Source: Lutispora saccharofermentans
Lineage (GTDB): Bacteria > Bacillota > Clostridia > Lutisporales > Lutisporaceae
DNA length: 64,000 nucleotides
Direction: 5' to 3'
NCBI RefSeq assembly: GCF_024363565.1
Contig: NZ_JAJEKE010000006.1
Span: 1 to 64,000 of the forward strand
Shown: piece by piece, positions 27,719 through 36,118 of the stretch
How the letters are laid out: every line of letters begins with the position of its first letter
How positions within the stretch are numbered: the first letter of the stretch is position 1
Made by a program: the position numbers and the translations under genes
The notes under the pieces: model-generated
The model's database searches: none
Seen by the model: only the letters and a program-made list of their open reading frames with translations
Told to the model about the DNA's origin: nothing

Positions 27719-27792
27719 AAAAGCTTCCCTATCAAGACATAGTCTTGCAGCGGAAGCTTCATCGCTCTATATTGTACACCGTCGTACAATAT
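27719..27792 (-). promoter_or_regulatory. EutV-type dual-hairpin leader of eutS overlapping the ribosome binding site
   Basis: On the minus strand, hairpin 1 is ATATTGTAC-GACGGT-GTACAATAT (27769-27792, nine pairs, six-base loop). Hairpin 2 is AGC-GATGAA-GCT (27755-27766); AGCGATGAAGCTTCC matches the described EutV box AGCAANGRRGCUY except that loop position 1 is G. The GCTTCC at its 3' side pairs instead with GGAAGCTT at 27721-27728 to form an eight-pair stem enclosing CAAGAC/GTCTTG. This alternative stem holds the eutS Shine-Dalgarno sequence and is followed by TTTT. Confidence 0.8.
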
Positions 27793-27818
27793 TATATATA
27801 TTCAATTGTAATAGCATT

Positions 27819-27903
27819 TATATATAACGTGAAAAAGATTTTATAGCAATAATGTTATCAGTCAGCATAACAGCTATGTAGAATATTTAATGCGTTATAT
27901 ATA
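27819..27903 (-). repeat. MITE-like repeat copy A (85 bp, deletion form)
   Basis: Ends are the perfect inverted pair TATATATAACG / CGTTATATATA. The interior (read on minus) is ATTCTACATAGCTGTTATGC, CTGACTGATAACATTATTGC and TATAAAATCTTTTTCACG, nearly identical to the two ends of the longer copy at 36119-36312. Joining the two ends of copy B at its GATAAC direct repeat gives copy A precisely. The element sits between the eutS leader and an unrelated coiled-coil gene. No transposase is encoded. Confidence 0.78.
27821..27849 (-). promoter_or_regulatory. Promoter-like pair inside repeat copy A, facing eutS
   Basis: Minus strand TTGCTA (27844-27849), 17 bases, TATATA (27821-27826). The predicted transcript would begin a few bases before the eutS dual-hairpin leader. 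The equivalent pair exists with identical spacing in copy B. Confidence 0.55.
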
Positions 27904-27943
27904 GTAATTCTGCTTTTATTCCAGTATCATTTATATTTGTCCG

Positions 27944-28552
27944 TCAAGCCTTCAGCAAGCTTTCATCCAATTTATCCATTTCGTCTACGCCCACAATGCC
28001 GTGCAAATATGAATAAAGCCTGTTAACCCGCTCATCCATATCCACTTTTTTTTGAATCAGTTCCATCAGGGCTTCTCTGATCCTGCTTATATCCTGCTGC
28101 ATCTCATCGGCTTCCTGTTTGCTTTCATTGATAAGCTCATAGGTTCTCTTCACAGTTTCTTTCAATAGTATGGCATTTTCTTGGTCTATTGCAGAAGGCA
28201 ATGCCTCAAGCTCTTCCAATATCAATGGTATCCTTTGGTTTATGTGCAGGATCTCTTTTTGGGATTCTTTCAGCGGTCCTAAAAAGGCTTCATTATTATT
28301 TTCATTGAGCTCGTTTGAAAGATGGAGTATTTTATTCATCGAAATCTTTTTTCTTTTTTCCAGTTCCTTAAGCTCCTGCTCCAGATTTTTTTCCTTTGCG
28401 AGAAGCTCTTCCAGCTTTGCTATCGATTTCTGCATGCTTCTTGATTTAAAATTAGAAAACAGTTGTATCCATTCAGGGGTATAAATTAAAATAGGAATTT
28501 TATTTTTTCTTATCGTTGCACCATCTATATCAGGTTCTTTCAAAATCATCAC
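27944..28552 (-). CDS. Coiled-coil protein of unknown function
   Basis: A 202-residue soluble protein, almost entirely helical, with long runs of Glu, Lys and Leu (about residues 38-180) predicted to form a coiled coil. I do not recognise a family. Two possible starts occur at the N-terminus (MMILKEPDIDG...). It lies upstream of the repeat and eutS on the same strand but is not a known eut gene. No signal peptide or membrane segment. The reading frame has normal codon use for this genome, so it is likely real. Confidence 0.7.
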   Translation of the reverse strand: MMILKEPDIDGATIRKNKIPILIYTPEWIQLFSNFKSRSMQKSIAKLEELLAKEKNLEQELKELEKRKKISMNKILHLSNELNENNNEAFLGPLKESQKEILHINQRIPLILEELEALPSAIDQENAILLKETVKRTYELINESKQEADEMQQDISRIREALMELIQKKVDMDERVNRLYSYLHGIVGVDEMDKLDESLLKA

Positions 28553-28635
28553 CCCTGCTTCCTAATGATCCCCAAATCCTTTATTAATACTAATGATAGC
28601 ACAAGAGCAAATTTGAGTATATAGTAGCATATACT

Positions 28636-28662
28636 CAAAAAGGAAGTCCAAAAGGACTCCCT
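28636..28662 (-). terminator. Terminator-like hairpin facing the coiled-coil gene
   Basis: Minus strand GGGAGTCC-TTTT-GGACTTCC followed by TTTTTGAG. It has nearly the same stem as the terminator at 29031-29061. It would stop transcripts leaving the palindromic element on the minus strand. Confidence 0.75.
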
Positions 28663-28687
28663 AATATCAATGGCAAACTCCATAAGC

Positions 28688-28900
28688 AATAGCATCCATG
28701 TATAGTCACGTATAGTATATAAAAATTGATGACACTAATTCACTGAGCCTAAGAAAATCCTAACGCTTTCCAAAGGTCATCCGTGACCTGGGAAGCTTGC
28801 TCGGCGTCCGTGCCTCACATACGGCTTTTCTAAGGCTCAGCTCATAAGGGTCATTGACAATTTTTATATAAGCATACTTAGTCTATACATGGATGCTATT
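28688..28900. repeat. Large near-palindromic element (213 bp), possible MITE or structured RNA
   Basis: The 520-bp gap 28553-29072 contains no gene. It holds three nested inverted pairs: AATAGCATCCATGTATAG (28688-28705) with its exact complement at 28883-28900; TATATAAAAATTG (28716-28728) with 28858-28870; and TGAGCCTAAGAAAA (28744-28757) with one mismatch to 28826-28839. The centre holds a further hairpin, GCTTTCC...GGGAAGC around AGGTCA/TGACCT. The element is flanked by two near-identical terminators on the minus strand. No transposase or coding potential was seen. Confidence 0.7.
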
Positions 28901-29030
28901 TTACTGCAGCGAAATATATAAAAGTTACGAGTTACGAGAGCTAGCGGGGTCATAGAGGAATACATGCATCCTGAGTTCTAAAACTCGTGCCCAGATATAC
29001 ATACCATTCTACTTATCGGTGCTGTATCAA

Positions 29031-29061
29031 AAAACTTAAGGAAGTCCAAAAAGACTTCCTT
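29031..29061 (-). terminator. Terminator after oppA
   Basis: Minus strand AAGGAAGTC-TTTTTG-GACTTCCTT followed by AAGTTTTTT. It ends the substrate-binding protein transcript just after the stop codon. Confidence 0.88.
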
Positions 29062-29072
29062 GCGATGGAAAT

Positions 29073-30743
29073 TTATTTTATATATGTGTAAATTAAGTCG
29101 GGATCTGCTCCCACCAAAGACCTTACATAATTAACTAGTTTATCTGATTGTACATATGCATTGCAGCCCCAGAATATAGGAACAATAGGCAGCTCATCTA
29201 AAAGTATTTTTTCGGCTTCAAATAATTTTTCGCCCCGCAGCTTTAGATCCGGCGTAGACTTAGCCGCCTTAACCATATCATCAAAAGCTGTATTGCTGAA
29301 TCTGCCTCTATTTACCCCATTTCCGGTTAAGTATACATCGATATAGGTCATAGCATCATCATAATCAGGGAACCAGTTGCCATAGGCGATATCAAAATCG
29401 CCATCATCAAGCAATTGGAAATATTGCTTTTTGGGTACCTGAACTATCTCAGTTTTTACGCCTAAAGTCTTTGAAAGCATATCCTGTACTGCTTCCATGT
29501 GAGTTCTTCTTATTGCATCATCTCTTGTTAGAAGCTTAAATGTAGGCAATTTTTCTACTGTCGTATTCAGTTCTTTCAAAGCCAGCCCTAAATACTCTTT
29601 TGCCTTTGCCTCATCAGCCTTAAGGGGAAGTGGATCATAAGGCGATTCAGCTGTATACTTATCACTAGCACCTGCAATTATCGGAGGAACATATCTGGTC
29701 GCCGGCAGTGCTCCATTTTTGGCTACTGATTTTGCAAAATCCTCTCTATTTATAGCGTATGATATCGCTTTCCTGAAATTTTTATTATTAAGAATCCCGA
29801 ACATATTTTTATCCTTGTTATTAAAGTTAAAGGATAGATAATAAGCGCCTCCATTAGGCATAAACTTTGCTTCACCCTTTTGTATATAAATCTCACTCAT
29901 ATCACTTGGTATTGATGCAGAAAGCAACTCTCCGGTGTCATATAGGCTAATAGCCGTTTTGGGATCAGGTATGATTACAAGATCTATTAAGTCTGCTTTA
30001 ACTTTATCTTTATCCCAGTAATTTTCATTTTTAGCAAGAACAATTTTCTCCTCATGCTTCCATTCTTGAACAACAAAGGGACCATTGTAAACCATCTTGT
30101 CTGATCCTGAAGAAAACTCCTCCCCGTATTTTTCAACTATGTCTTTGCGTGATGGCCAATAAGGTAAAAATCCGAGAACTCTCAGGAAATATCCTGTAGG
30201 AGCCTCCAATTGTATTTCAAGAGTTTTTTCATCTATAGCCTTTACTCCTACTTCCGCTTTGTCAACTTCATTTTTATAGAATTTTTCTCCGTTTTTAATT
30301 AAGAAACCCATTATTTCAGAGTAAGCTCCAGCAGTATTAGGATCAAGTAGCCTTATTATTGAATATTCAAAGTCTTGGGCTTTTACAACAGCACCATCAC
30401 TCCACTTTGCATCTCTTAAATGGAAAGTATAAGTTATACCGTCAGAGGAAACCTCCCAGCTTTCTGCCATACCTGGTTGTATTTTTCCATCATACACTCT
30501 GGTCAAGCCTTCTAAAGTATGTCCTAAAACAAAAATCGATGTCAAATCACTGCCTTTTTGAGGGTCCATTTGAGGTGGCTCAGCATCCAAAGATAGATTA
30601 AGAACCATTTTCTCATCTGTTGATCCTTGGCCTTCTGCCTGCGCATTATCTGTAGTAGAGGCTTTAGGACTACATGCTGTAAAAACTAAGCTGATAATAA
30701 GCAACATGGAAACAACAAGCAACAAAGTTTTTCTTTTCATCAT
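29073..30743 (-). CDS. oppA: Oligopeptide ABC transporter substrate-binding lipoprotein (OppA family)
   Basis: A 556-residue extracellular peptide-binding protein. The N-terminal lipoprotein signal ends in VFTACSPKAS with lipobox Cys23. Family segments are the SBP_bac_5 core: LTRVYDGKIQPGMAESWEVS, TYTFHLRDAKWSDG, and IAYGNWFPDYDDAMTYIDV near the C-terminus. No permease or ATPase genes follow, so it probably shares another Opp/Dpp system. It is encoded just downstream of dppA and the muropeptide genes, which suggests it imports murein-derived peptides, an inference. Confidence 0.93.
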   Translation of the reverse strand: MMKRKTLLLVVSMLLIISLVFTACSPKASTTDNAQAEGQGSTDEKMVLNLSLDAEPPQMDPQKGSDLTSIFVLGHTLEGLTRVYDGKIQPGMAESWEVSSDGITYTFHLRDAKWSDGAVVKAQDFEYSIIRLLDPNTAGAYSEIMGFLIKNGEKFYKNEVDKAEVGVKAIDEKTLEIQLEAPTGYFLRVLGFLPYWPSRKDIVEKYGEEFSSGSDKMVYNGPFVVQEWKHEEKIVLAKNENYWDKDKVKADLIDLVIIPDPKTAISLYDTGELLSASIPSDMSEIYIQKGEAKFMPNGGAYYLSFNFNNKDKNMFGILNNKNFRKAISYAINREDFAKSVAKNGALPATRYVPPIIAGASDKYTAESPYDPLPLKADEAKAKEYLGLALKELNTTVEKLPTFKLLTRDDAIRRTHMEAVQDMLSKTLGVKTEIVQVPKKQYFQLLDDGDFDIAYGNWFPDYDDAMTYIDVYLTGNGVNRGRFSNTAFDDMVKAAKSTPDLKLRGEKLFEAEKILLDELPIVPIFWGCNAYVQSDKLVNYVRSLVGADPDLIYTYIK

Positions 30744-30811
30744 ATTTCCCCCTCTTAATTTTATTGGCTTATATATTACGTGAATATATAACAGATAGAA
30801 AAAATGTTTAA

Positions 30812-30854
30812 TAAAAATCCAGTAGAAAATAAAGACTATTTTCTACTGGATTTT
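30812..30854 (-). terminator. Terminator between dppA and oppA
   Basis: A perfect 18-pair stem AAAATCCAGTAGAAAATA with its complement, loop GTCTT, followed on the minus strand by TTTTATTA. It separates the dppA transcript from oppA. The remaining gap to dppA is AT-rich without other structure. Confidence 0.9.
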
Positions 30855-31012
30855 GAACACTTGGAATTGTATCCAAAGCAGCAGTGCATAGATAATAATT
30901 TTTTATTCAACTATCAAAATGCATTGCGTAATATTCAGAATATTATGTGTTATTTATATATTCTATGTGATTTTAAATATACCTTCTCACTTTAATAAAA
31001 ATTCTATATAAC

Positions 31013-31864
31013 CTACAGATAGTTCGAATCGGCTACAGAATACGCCAATGTCCTCAGGACAGAGAATACTTTAAAAGCTTGAATATAGTCGTCGCACTCA
31101 TAGGTCGTGACGCGCTCGCTTACTCTGATTACACCGGGCACATAGGTGGCCTTGTGAGCCATAGCAGGTGTATTCCATACCAGTTCTATTTTAATAGGAG
31201 GCTTAGATTTGTATAAATATCCATATTTTTCTATATCCTCCACCACTCTTCTGGAAGCTTCCCGAAGCTCACTTCTTACAGTCTCCACAGGCCTGCATAA
31301 TGCAGAGAATCTTCCAAGGGCTTTCTTGGTCTCCACGGTTTCAATGGTCGGGAAGAACTGTTTTGCCTGTGCTACAGTGGTGTCGTCGCCTGAAAGCATC
31401 AATACAGGCACATTGAAATAGCCTGCTACCTCAGCATTTATTTCCGCTTCGCCTACTTCCTTTCCGTTTATCTTGAAGCTGTATAATATAGACGGGCTAT
31501 ATGTGTGATCCATTATCGCAAATGGAGTTCCGAATCTTCCATGATACCCTATAAAAATTACTCCGTCAAAAGTATCATCGATGCTATCCATCATTGAAAG
31601 AGTCTTATCGGAACCGCAGGCGAGTAAGAAATCTCCCTTCAGCATTCCGATAGGTATATTGAGCATATCGCCGTGAGAATCCCCAATAACTGCAATGCCG
31701 CCGCCTTCGTTTATGCCCTTTATGACTGCATTGGCCTCTTCAGCCATAAGCTGCCGGCCTTCCCTATATAAATCATTGTTTTCTACTCCTACCTGATTTG
31801 GACTGACAATGCCTCCGATACCTTCCATGTCAACAGATACATAAATTTTTTTCACATATACCAC
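31013..31864 (-). CDS. dppA: D-aminopeptidase DppA (M55 family)
   Basis: A 283-residue zinc peptidase that cleaves D-amino acids from D-Ala-D-Ala-type peptides. The N-terminal SVDMEGIGGIVSPNQVG carries the metal-binding Asp-x-Glu, and GDSHGDMLNIPIGML and FIGYHGRFGTPFAIMDHTYS carry the other ligands. SGDDTTVAQAKQFFP is also typical. It is grouped with YkfC-like, DgcA and beta-lactamase-like genes, a common muropeptide salvage set. Confidence 0.93.
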   Translation of the reverse strand: MVYVKKIYVSVDMEGIGGIVSPNQVGVENNDLYREGRQLMAEEANAVIKGINEGGGIAVIGDSHGDMLNIPIGMLKGDFLLACGSDKTLSMMDSIDDTFDGVIFIGYHGRFGTPFAIMDHTYSPSILYSFKINGKEVGEAEINAEVAGYFNVPVLMLSGDDTTVAQAKQFFPTIETVETKKALGRFSALCRPVETVRSELREASRRVVEDIEKYGYLYKSKPPIKIELVWNTPAMAHKATYVPGVIRVSERVTTYECDDYIQAFKVFSVLRTLAYSVADSNYL

Positions 31865-31895
31865 CCTTTCATATAAATAATAAATAATTTATGCC

Positions 31896-32717
31896 TTATC
31901 TCCCAAATACAGTTCCCACTCCATTTATCATTTTGTGCAAATCTTCCCTATAATCATCACTTCCCGGATTGATGCTGTTTATCAATACCCTTCCTTCCCG
32001 GCCGGTAGAGTGAATATAATTTCCTTCACCTATATACATGGCCACATGGCCCGGGAAAAACATCAGATCTGCCGGTTTTATATGTTCCAATGAAATGGAT
32101 TTCATGTATTCTTCTTTCAAATTGGCATCCCTATATATTATTATACCATTTAGCATATATGACATGGATACAAATCCTGAACAATCTATACCCATAGGGC
32201 TCTTGCCTCCCCATCTGTACTGGGTTCCCATGTAGGCAAAAGCTGTGTCTATGATGCTCTTTCTTGCCGCCTCTTCATCCCGCTTCAAATCAAAACAAGG
32301 CATCTTCCTGAATACTTCTTTGCGAATCCAGCCCCTTCTTTTATCTATAAGCTCAACTTCACCCCATCTTTCTTCTTCTCTGCCTGTCATATGGACAAAT
32401 GCTCCCATTGTCAGTGTTTCCAGCTGATAGCTGGCATATTTCGGTTCGGCCAATACATCGACTATCCTACCGGATATATAGCAGTCTGCATTTTCCTGCC
32501 ACTCAATTGCCCTATTGCTATCGATTAAAATATTGCTTTCGTGGACATAGCCCTCATAATCGTAATGTGCTTTAACTCTGTACCATCCGTCATCAAGGGC
32601 CTCTACCAGCTCCAGCACCATGCCGTATAAGCTCTCATCCGCAATTTCGCTGTCAAAGGAAGGCTTCAATTTCAAAGGTATGACATTCTTTCTGGTAATG
32701 GCAAGCTTATTATTCAT
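31896..32717 (-). CDS. NlpC/P60 endopeptidase with SH3-like domains (YkfC type)
   Basis: A 273-residue protein expected to cut gamma-D-glutamyl bonds in murein peptides. Residues 1-120 contain two SH3-like domains (RKNVIPLKLKPSFDS, DGWYRVKAHYDYEG). The catalytic NlpC/P60 domain has MGIDCSGFVSMSYMLNG (Cys nucleophile), PGHVAMYIGEGNYIHSTG (His) and further residues. There is no signal peptide, so it likely acts on internalised peptides. Start ATG 32717 has GGAGG eight bases upstream and overlaps the dgcA stop. Confidence 0.9.
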   Translation of the reverse strand: MNNKLAITRKNVIPLKLKPSFDSEIADESLYGMVLELVEALDDGWYRVKAHYDYEGYVHESNILIDSNRAIEWQENADCYISGRIVDVLAEPKYASYQLETLTMGAFVHMTGREEERWGEVELIDKRRGWIRKEVFRKMPCFDLKRDEEAARKSIIDTAFAYMGTQYRWGGKSPMGIDCSGFVSMSYMLNGIIIYRDANLKEEYMKSISLEHIKPADLMFFPGHVAMYIGEGNYIHSTGREGRVLINSINPGSDDYREDLHKMINGVGTVFGR

Positions 32718-33807
32718 CAAAGGCACCTCCGTCAAAATCAATGTTTTTTATGCCAAGTCCTGCTCCATCACTGAGTATTAATTTGTTTTTCGAGAGCTCT
32801 ACTCCACCTGAAATAGGCTCCTTTTCTATCAAGTCAACAGCATCCAAATCAGCTCTGGTAATATTCAATTTGCCCCCTGCAAAATGAGCTGCTGCAGCTA
32901 TGCCCACCTTGCTTTCGATCATGCAGCCTATCATGCACTCTACCCCGCAGCTTTCCGCCATAGCGTTTATCTTCTGCGCATTGTGAAGGCCGCCGCATTT
33001 CATAAGCTTTATATTCAGTATATCGGCAGCTCTCTCTTTGAGCAAAATAAAGCAATCATGGGGAGAAAACAAAGCCTCATCTGCCATAATGGGGGTTTCA
33101 ACATTGCTGGTAATATATTTCAGCCCTTCTATATCAATAGCCTTCACAGGCTGCTCCACCAACTCAATATCAAAGCCTTGATCCTCCATAGCCCTTATGG
33201 TTTTTATAGCTTCCTTCGGTGTCCATCCCTGGTTGGCATCAAGCCTTAACTGTACATCAGGCCCCACAGCGTCTCTGATGGCCTTAACCCTCCTGATATC
33301 CAGCTTGCCATCTACCCCTACCTTAGTCTTCAATGTCTTATATCCATTTTTGACATAGTTTATCGCATCCGCAGCCATCTCCTCAGGTGAGTTAACGCTT
33401 ATGGTTATATCTGACTCGATCTCTTTCCGCGCACCTCCGAATAACCTGTACAAGGGTATATTGAATCTTTTGGCGAAAAGGTCATAAAGCGCTATATCCA
33501 CTGCAGCCTTAGCGCTCGTATTATGAACTGCCGAGGATTCAACCTTTCTCATTATGGCTTCCAGCTCTTCGATATCCATTCCTACTACCGAAGGTGCTAT
33601 ATAGTTCTTAATTGCACCTTCTATTGATTCATTGGTATCACCTGTAATTACGGCTGTGGGAGAAGCGCTGCCATAGCCTATGTCTCCTGTATCTGCGGTA
33701 AGCTTTACTATTAAAGCATCTGCAACAGATACCTGCCTCAGTGCCGTCTTGAACGGTTTTTTTAATTTCATGGAAATCAGCTCCGTCTCAACGGAAACAA
33801 TTCTCAT
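32710..33807 (-). CDS. dgcA: Dipeptide epimerase (L-Ala-D/L-Glu epimerase)
   Basis: An enolase-superfamily enzyme that interconverts L-Ala-D-Glu and L-Ala-L-Glu from murein. The 365-residue product has the substrate-loop KLKKPFKTALRQ, the catalytic lysines in KTLKTKVGVDG and KLMKCGGLH, and metal-ligand strands LRLDANQGW, ELVEQPV and MADEALF. The start is ATG 33807 with AGGAGG seven bases upstream. In a row with the muropeptide peptidase genes, which supports the assignment. Confidence 0.95.
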   Translation of the reverse strand: MRIVSVETELISMKLKKPFKTALRQVSVADALIVKLTADTGDIGYGSASPTAVITGDTNESIEGAIKNYIAPSVVGMDIEELEAIMRKVESSAVHNTSAKAAVDIALYDLFAKRFNIPLYRLFGGARKEIESDITISVNSPEEMAADAINYVKNGYKTLKTKVGVDGKLDIRRVKAIRDAVGPDVQLRLDANQGWTPKEAIKTIRAMEDQGFDIELVEQPVKAIDIEGLKYITSNVETPIMADEALFSPHDCFILLKERAADILNIKLMKCGGLHNAQKINAMAESCGVECMIGCMIESKVGIAAAAHFAGGKLNITRADLDAVDLIEKEPISGGVELSKNKLILSDGAGLGIKNIDFDGGAFDE

Positions 33808-33818
33808 TGGGCCACCTC

Positions 33819-34598
33819 CTAAATTTTCGCGCAAAAATGCTCATACACTGTTTCAGAAACCTTGCCTATGATATGCTTTGCCAATACATTGCTTTCTGCC
33901 TCGGTAACAAATACTCCCAGCAGATAAACTGCATCCGGCAGATAAAAAATACCTATATCATGATTAAGATTTTCCAAGTCTCCCGATTTATGTGCTACTA
34001 CAATATCCTCAGCAATATATCTTTTAAGCAAATCCTTATGCTTTTGCCTCTTCAAAATGTTCAATGCCAGATCGCACATATTTCTGTCAAGTATCCTTCC
34101 TTTATAAAGGGCTTCCATCATATAAGCCATATCCCGGGCAGTAGTCAGGTTCTGCCTTCCCTGCCTTGCAGCTTCAAAATCCATCATCTTCCTGTTCAAA
34201 GCCGTACCTTTAAGCTGCATCCGCTCTGCTTGAGCATTGATATTGTCATAGCCTAAAATATCTATAAGTACATTGGTAGCAGTGTTATCGCTTATGATGA
34301 TCATAAGGGTTATGAGATCCCGTATACTGTAGCAGGCCACATCCAGCTCCGATATTATGCTGAAATCAACCTTTTCAGAAGGTTTGATGAAGACCATCTC
34401 CTCAAGGGAAAGCCTGCTCTCCATAACTTGTTTCAACGCTTCGATCATTATAAGGATTTTTATGGTGCTGGCAGAAGGAACCACCCTTGCTGCGTCCAAT
34501 TCAAGCACCGCTTCTTCTTTAAGCAAATCCTTCAGCACTATGGAAACCTTTGCACTCATCCCGTCAAAGCAGCTTAATATATCATCTTTAAGCATCAA
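33819..34598 (-). CDS. Class A beta-lactamase-like serine hydrolase, apparently cytoplasmic
   Basis: A 259-residue serine hydrolase of the penicillin-binding fold. The SxxK motif STIK is at residues 44-47 (PSASTIKILIMIEAL), SDN at SDNTATNVLIDILGY, TTARDMAYMMEAL after the omega loop, and the KSG triad HKSGDLENLNHD near 210. No signal peptide is visible, unlike secreted beta-lactamases, which is odd. The linkage to muropeptide genes suggests action on peptide intermediates rather than on antibiotics. Not a proven resistance gene. Confidence 0.82.
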   Translation of the reverse strand: MMLKDDILSCFDGMSAKVSIVLKDLLKEEAVLELDAARVVPSASTIKILIMIEALKQVMESRLSLEEMVFIKPSEKVDFSIISELDVACYSIRDLITLMIIISDNTATNVLIDILGYDNINAQAERMQLKGTALNRKMMDFEAARQGRQNLTTARDMAYMMEALYKGRILDRNMCDLALNILKRQKHKDLLKRYIAEDIVVAHKSGDLENLNHDIGIFYLPDAVYLLGVFVTEAESNVLAKHIIGKVSETVYEHFCAKI

Positions 34599-34623
34599 AT
34601 CCCTCCTAGGCTTTATTTATAAA

Positions 34624-34668
34624 CAAAAAATTCGGAAGAAAAAGCTATGATAACTCTTTCTGCCGAAC
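34624..34668 (-). terminator. Terminator-like hairpin 26 bases before the beta-lactamase-like gene
   Basis: Minus strand TTCGGCAGAAAGAG... pairs with CTTTTTCTTCCGAA, followed by TTTTTTG. It lies in a 239-bp gap with no upstream gene on that strand, so it is more likely a leader attenuator than the end of an operon. The rest of the gap shows no recognised riboswitch. Confidence 0.55.
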
Positions 34669-34837
34669 TTCATTTACGATAATAAATGCTGCGACATAAA
34701 TACGATCAGAAAAGTCAATGGCATTACTGCCATTGAGGCTATCCCAACCTTAAAATATATATTCTATATATTTTGAAAAATTCCTCTTACATTAATAGTA
34801 TTTTTATGATAGCTTATATAAAGAGGAGGGATTAAAT

Positions 34838-35176
34838 TTGAAATATACTACTGATACTACTTATATAGTAGGAAATTCCAAATCTCAGCAAAACAACCCC
34901 ATAACTCATGTATACGGGGCATTCTTTATGGGCTTCGTCGTCAACAGCCAGACCGAAGAAATAATCGATGTGGAATGCAATTCCATACTTCCTCTTACAA
35001 ATGAGTTCATAAAAACCATATTCATCGGAAAAAGCATCAGGCATGATTATGAGCAAATAAGAGCTGAAGTAGAAAAAAGATATCTGGGTTCATCCCAAAG
35101 AGCTGTTCTCGTCGCCTTCAAAGATGCTCAGAAGAAGTATGTTGATTTTAAATCAGGGAAAGAGGTTCAGCTATAA
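34838..35176 (+). CDS. DUF3870 family protein
   Basis: A 112-residue soluble protein of the uncharacterised DUF3870 family, with YGAFFMGFVVNSQTEEIIDV, CNSILPLTNEFIKTIFIGKS and RYLGSSQRAVLVAFKDAQKK. Start is TTG 34838 after GAGGAGGG seven bases upstream. It overlaps the converging radical SAM gene by six bases at its 3' end. The function is unknown. Confidence 0.85.
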   Translation: MKYTTDTTYIVGNSKSQQNNPITHVYGAFFMGFVVNSQTEEIIDVECNSILPLTNEFIKTIFIGKSIRHDYEQIRAEVEKRYLGSSQRAVLVAFKDAQKKYVDFKSGKEVQL

Positions 35177-36097
35177 TCCGTACTTCTTTCCCTGCCAGCT
35201 ATCCCTTTCAACAAGCTTATCATCTATTGCATTCAGCACTTCCCATTTATTGAGGCTCCACCAGGGGCCTATAAGGGTAGCCCGCGGTCCGTCTCCGGTA
35301 AGCCTGTGTATCACCATATCCGGCGGAAGCTTTTCGAGACAGTCCGCTACCAAACCCACATATTCATCCCTTTCCATCAGCTTAAGCGTGCCTTCTTCGT
35401 ATAGTTTCACCATAGGTGTATCTTTCATGAGATGGAGAAGGTGGAGCTTGATTCCCTGAGTTTTTGTACCCGCAACAAAATTGACGGTTTCAAGCATATC
35501 GACGTTAGTCTCGCCGGGCAATCCCAATATGCAGTGGGTGACGACATCAATATTTCTCTTTTTTAATTCTTCAACCGCGCTTACATAGGTCTCCATAGCA
35601 TATCCCCGGTTGATCAGCCTGGCTGTATCTTCATGAATGGTCTGCAGCCCTAATTCCACCCACAAATATGTACGGCTGTTCAATTCCTCCAGCAATTCAA
35701 GGATGTCGGTCGGCAAACAATCAGGCCTTGTTGCAATGGCCAGACCGATTACATTCTCCTTCTCAAGTATGGTATTATATTTTTCTCTCAAAACATCAAC
35801 AGGCGCATAAGTATTTGTATAAGCTTGAAAATATCCTATGTATTTTCCGCTCCTCCATTTTTTTTGCATCATAGCCTTGGCTTCCTCAAATTGAAGTGAC
35901 AGATCTTTGTTTTTCATGGTGAAGTCCCCGGAGCCTCTGGGGCTGCAAAATATGCACCCGTTTTTGGATACCCTTCCATCCCTGTTGGGACAGGTAAAAC
36001 CGCCGTCTAAGGATATTTTAAATATCTTTTCTCCGAATTTCTGCCTCAAAAAATAGTTGAGGCTATAATATCTTTTGTTACCCCATTCCATAGACAT
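35171..36097 (-). CDS. TIGR01212-family radical SAM protein (YhcC-like)
   Basis: A 308-residue radical SAM enzyme. The cluster Cys set is TCPNRDGRVSKNGCIFCSPR, giving C-x11-C-x2-C, an unusual spacing that is typical of this family. Further segments are GYFQAYTNTYAPVDVLREKY, ATRPDCLP and LHLMKDTPMVKLYE. Start is ATG 36097 (MSMEWGNKRYY) after GGGAGAG; the frame up to 36232 runs into a mobile repeat. The true substrate is unknown. Confidence 0.9.
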   Translation of the reverse strand: MSMEWGNKRYYSLNYFLRQKFGEKIFKISLDGGFTCPNRDGRVSKNGCIFCSPRGSGDFTMKNKDLSLQFEEAKAMMQKKWRSGKYIGYFQAYTNTYAPVDVLREKYNTILEKENVIGLAIATRPDCLPTDILELLEELNSRTYLWVELGLQTIHEDTARLINRGYAMETYVSAVEELKKRNIDVVTHCILGLPGETNVDMLETVNFVAGTKTQGIKLHLLHLMKDTPMVKLYEEGTLKLMERDEYVGLVADCLEKLPPDMVIHRLTGDGPRATLIGPWWSLNKWEVLNAIDDKLVERDSWQGKKYGL

Positions 36098-36118
36098 AAA
36101 CAACTCTCCCGAATCAAT

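Noticed and set aside
27904-27943. Adenosylcobalamin riboswitch expected in front of an eut operon
   Set aside because: The gap upstream of eutS is too short and holds a repeat; no cobalamin box was seen anywhere in the locus.
30766-30800. TTATATATTACGTGAA upstream of oppA, similar to the end of repeat copy A
   Set aside because: Only about 16 AT-rich bases match and no second end was found; likely chance.
34682-34770. Short hydrophobic frame reading MAVMPLTFLIVFMSQHLLS on the minus strand
   Set aside because: Only 19 codons after the first ATG and no good ribosome site; it may be a remnant but I cannot support it.
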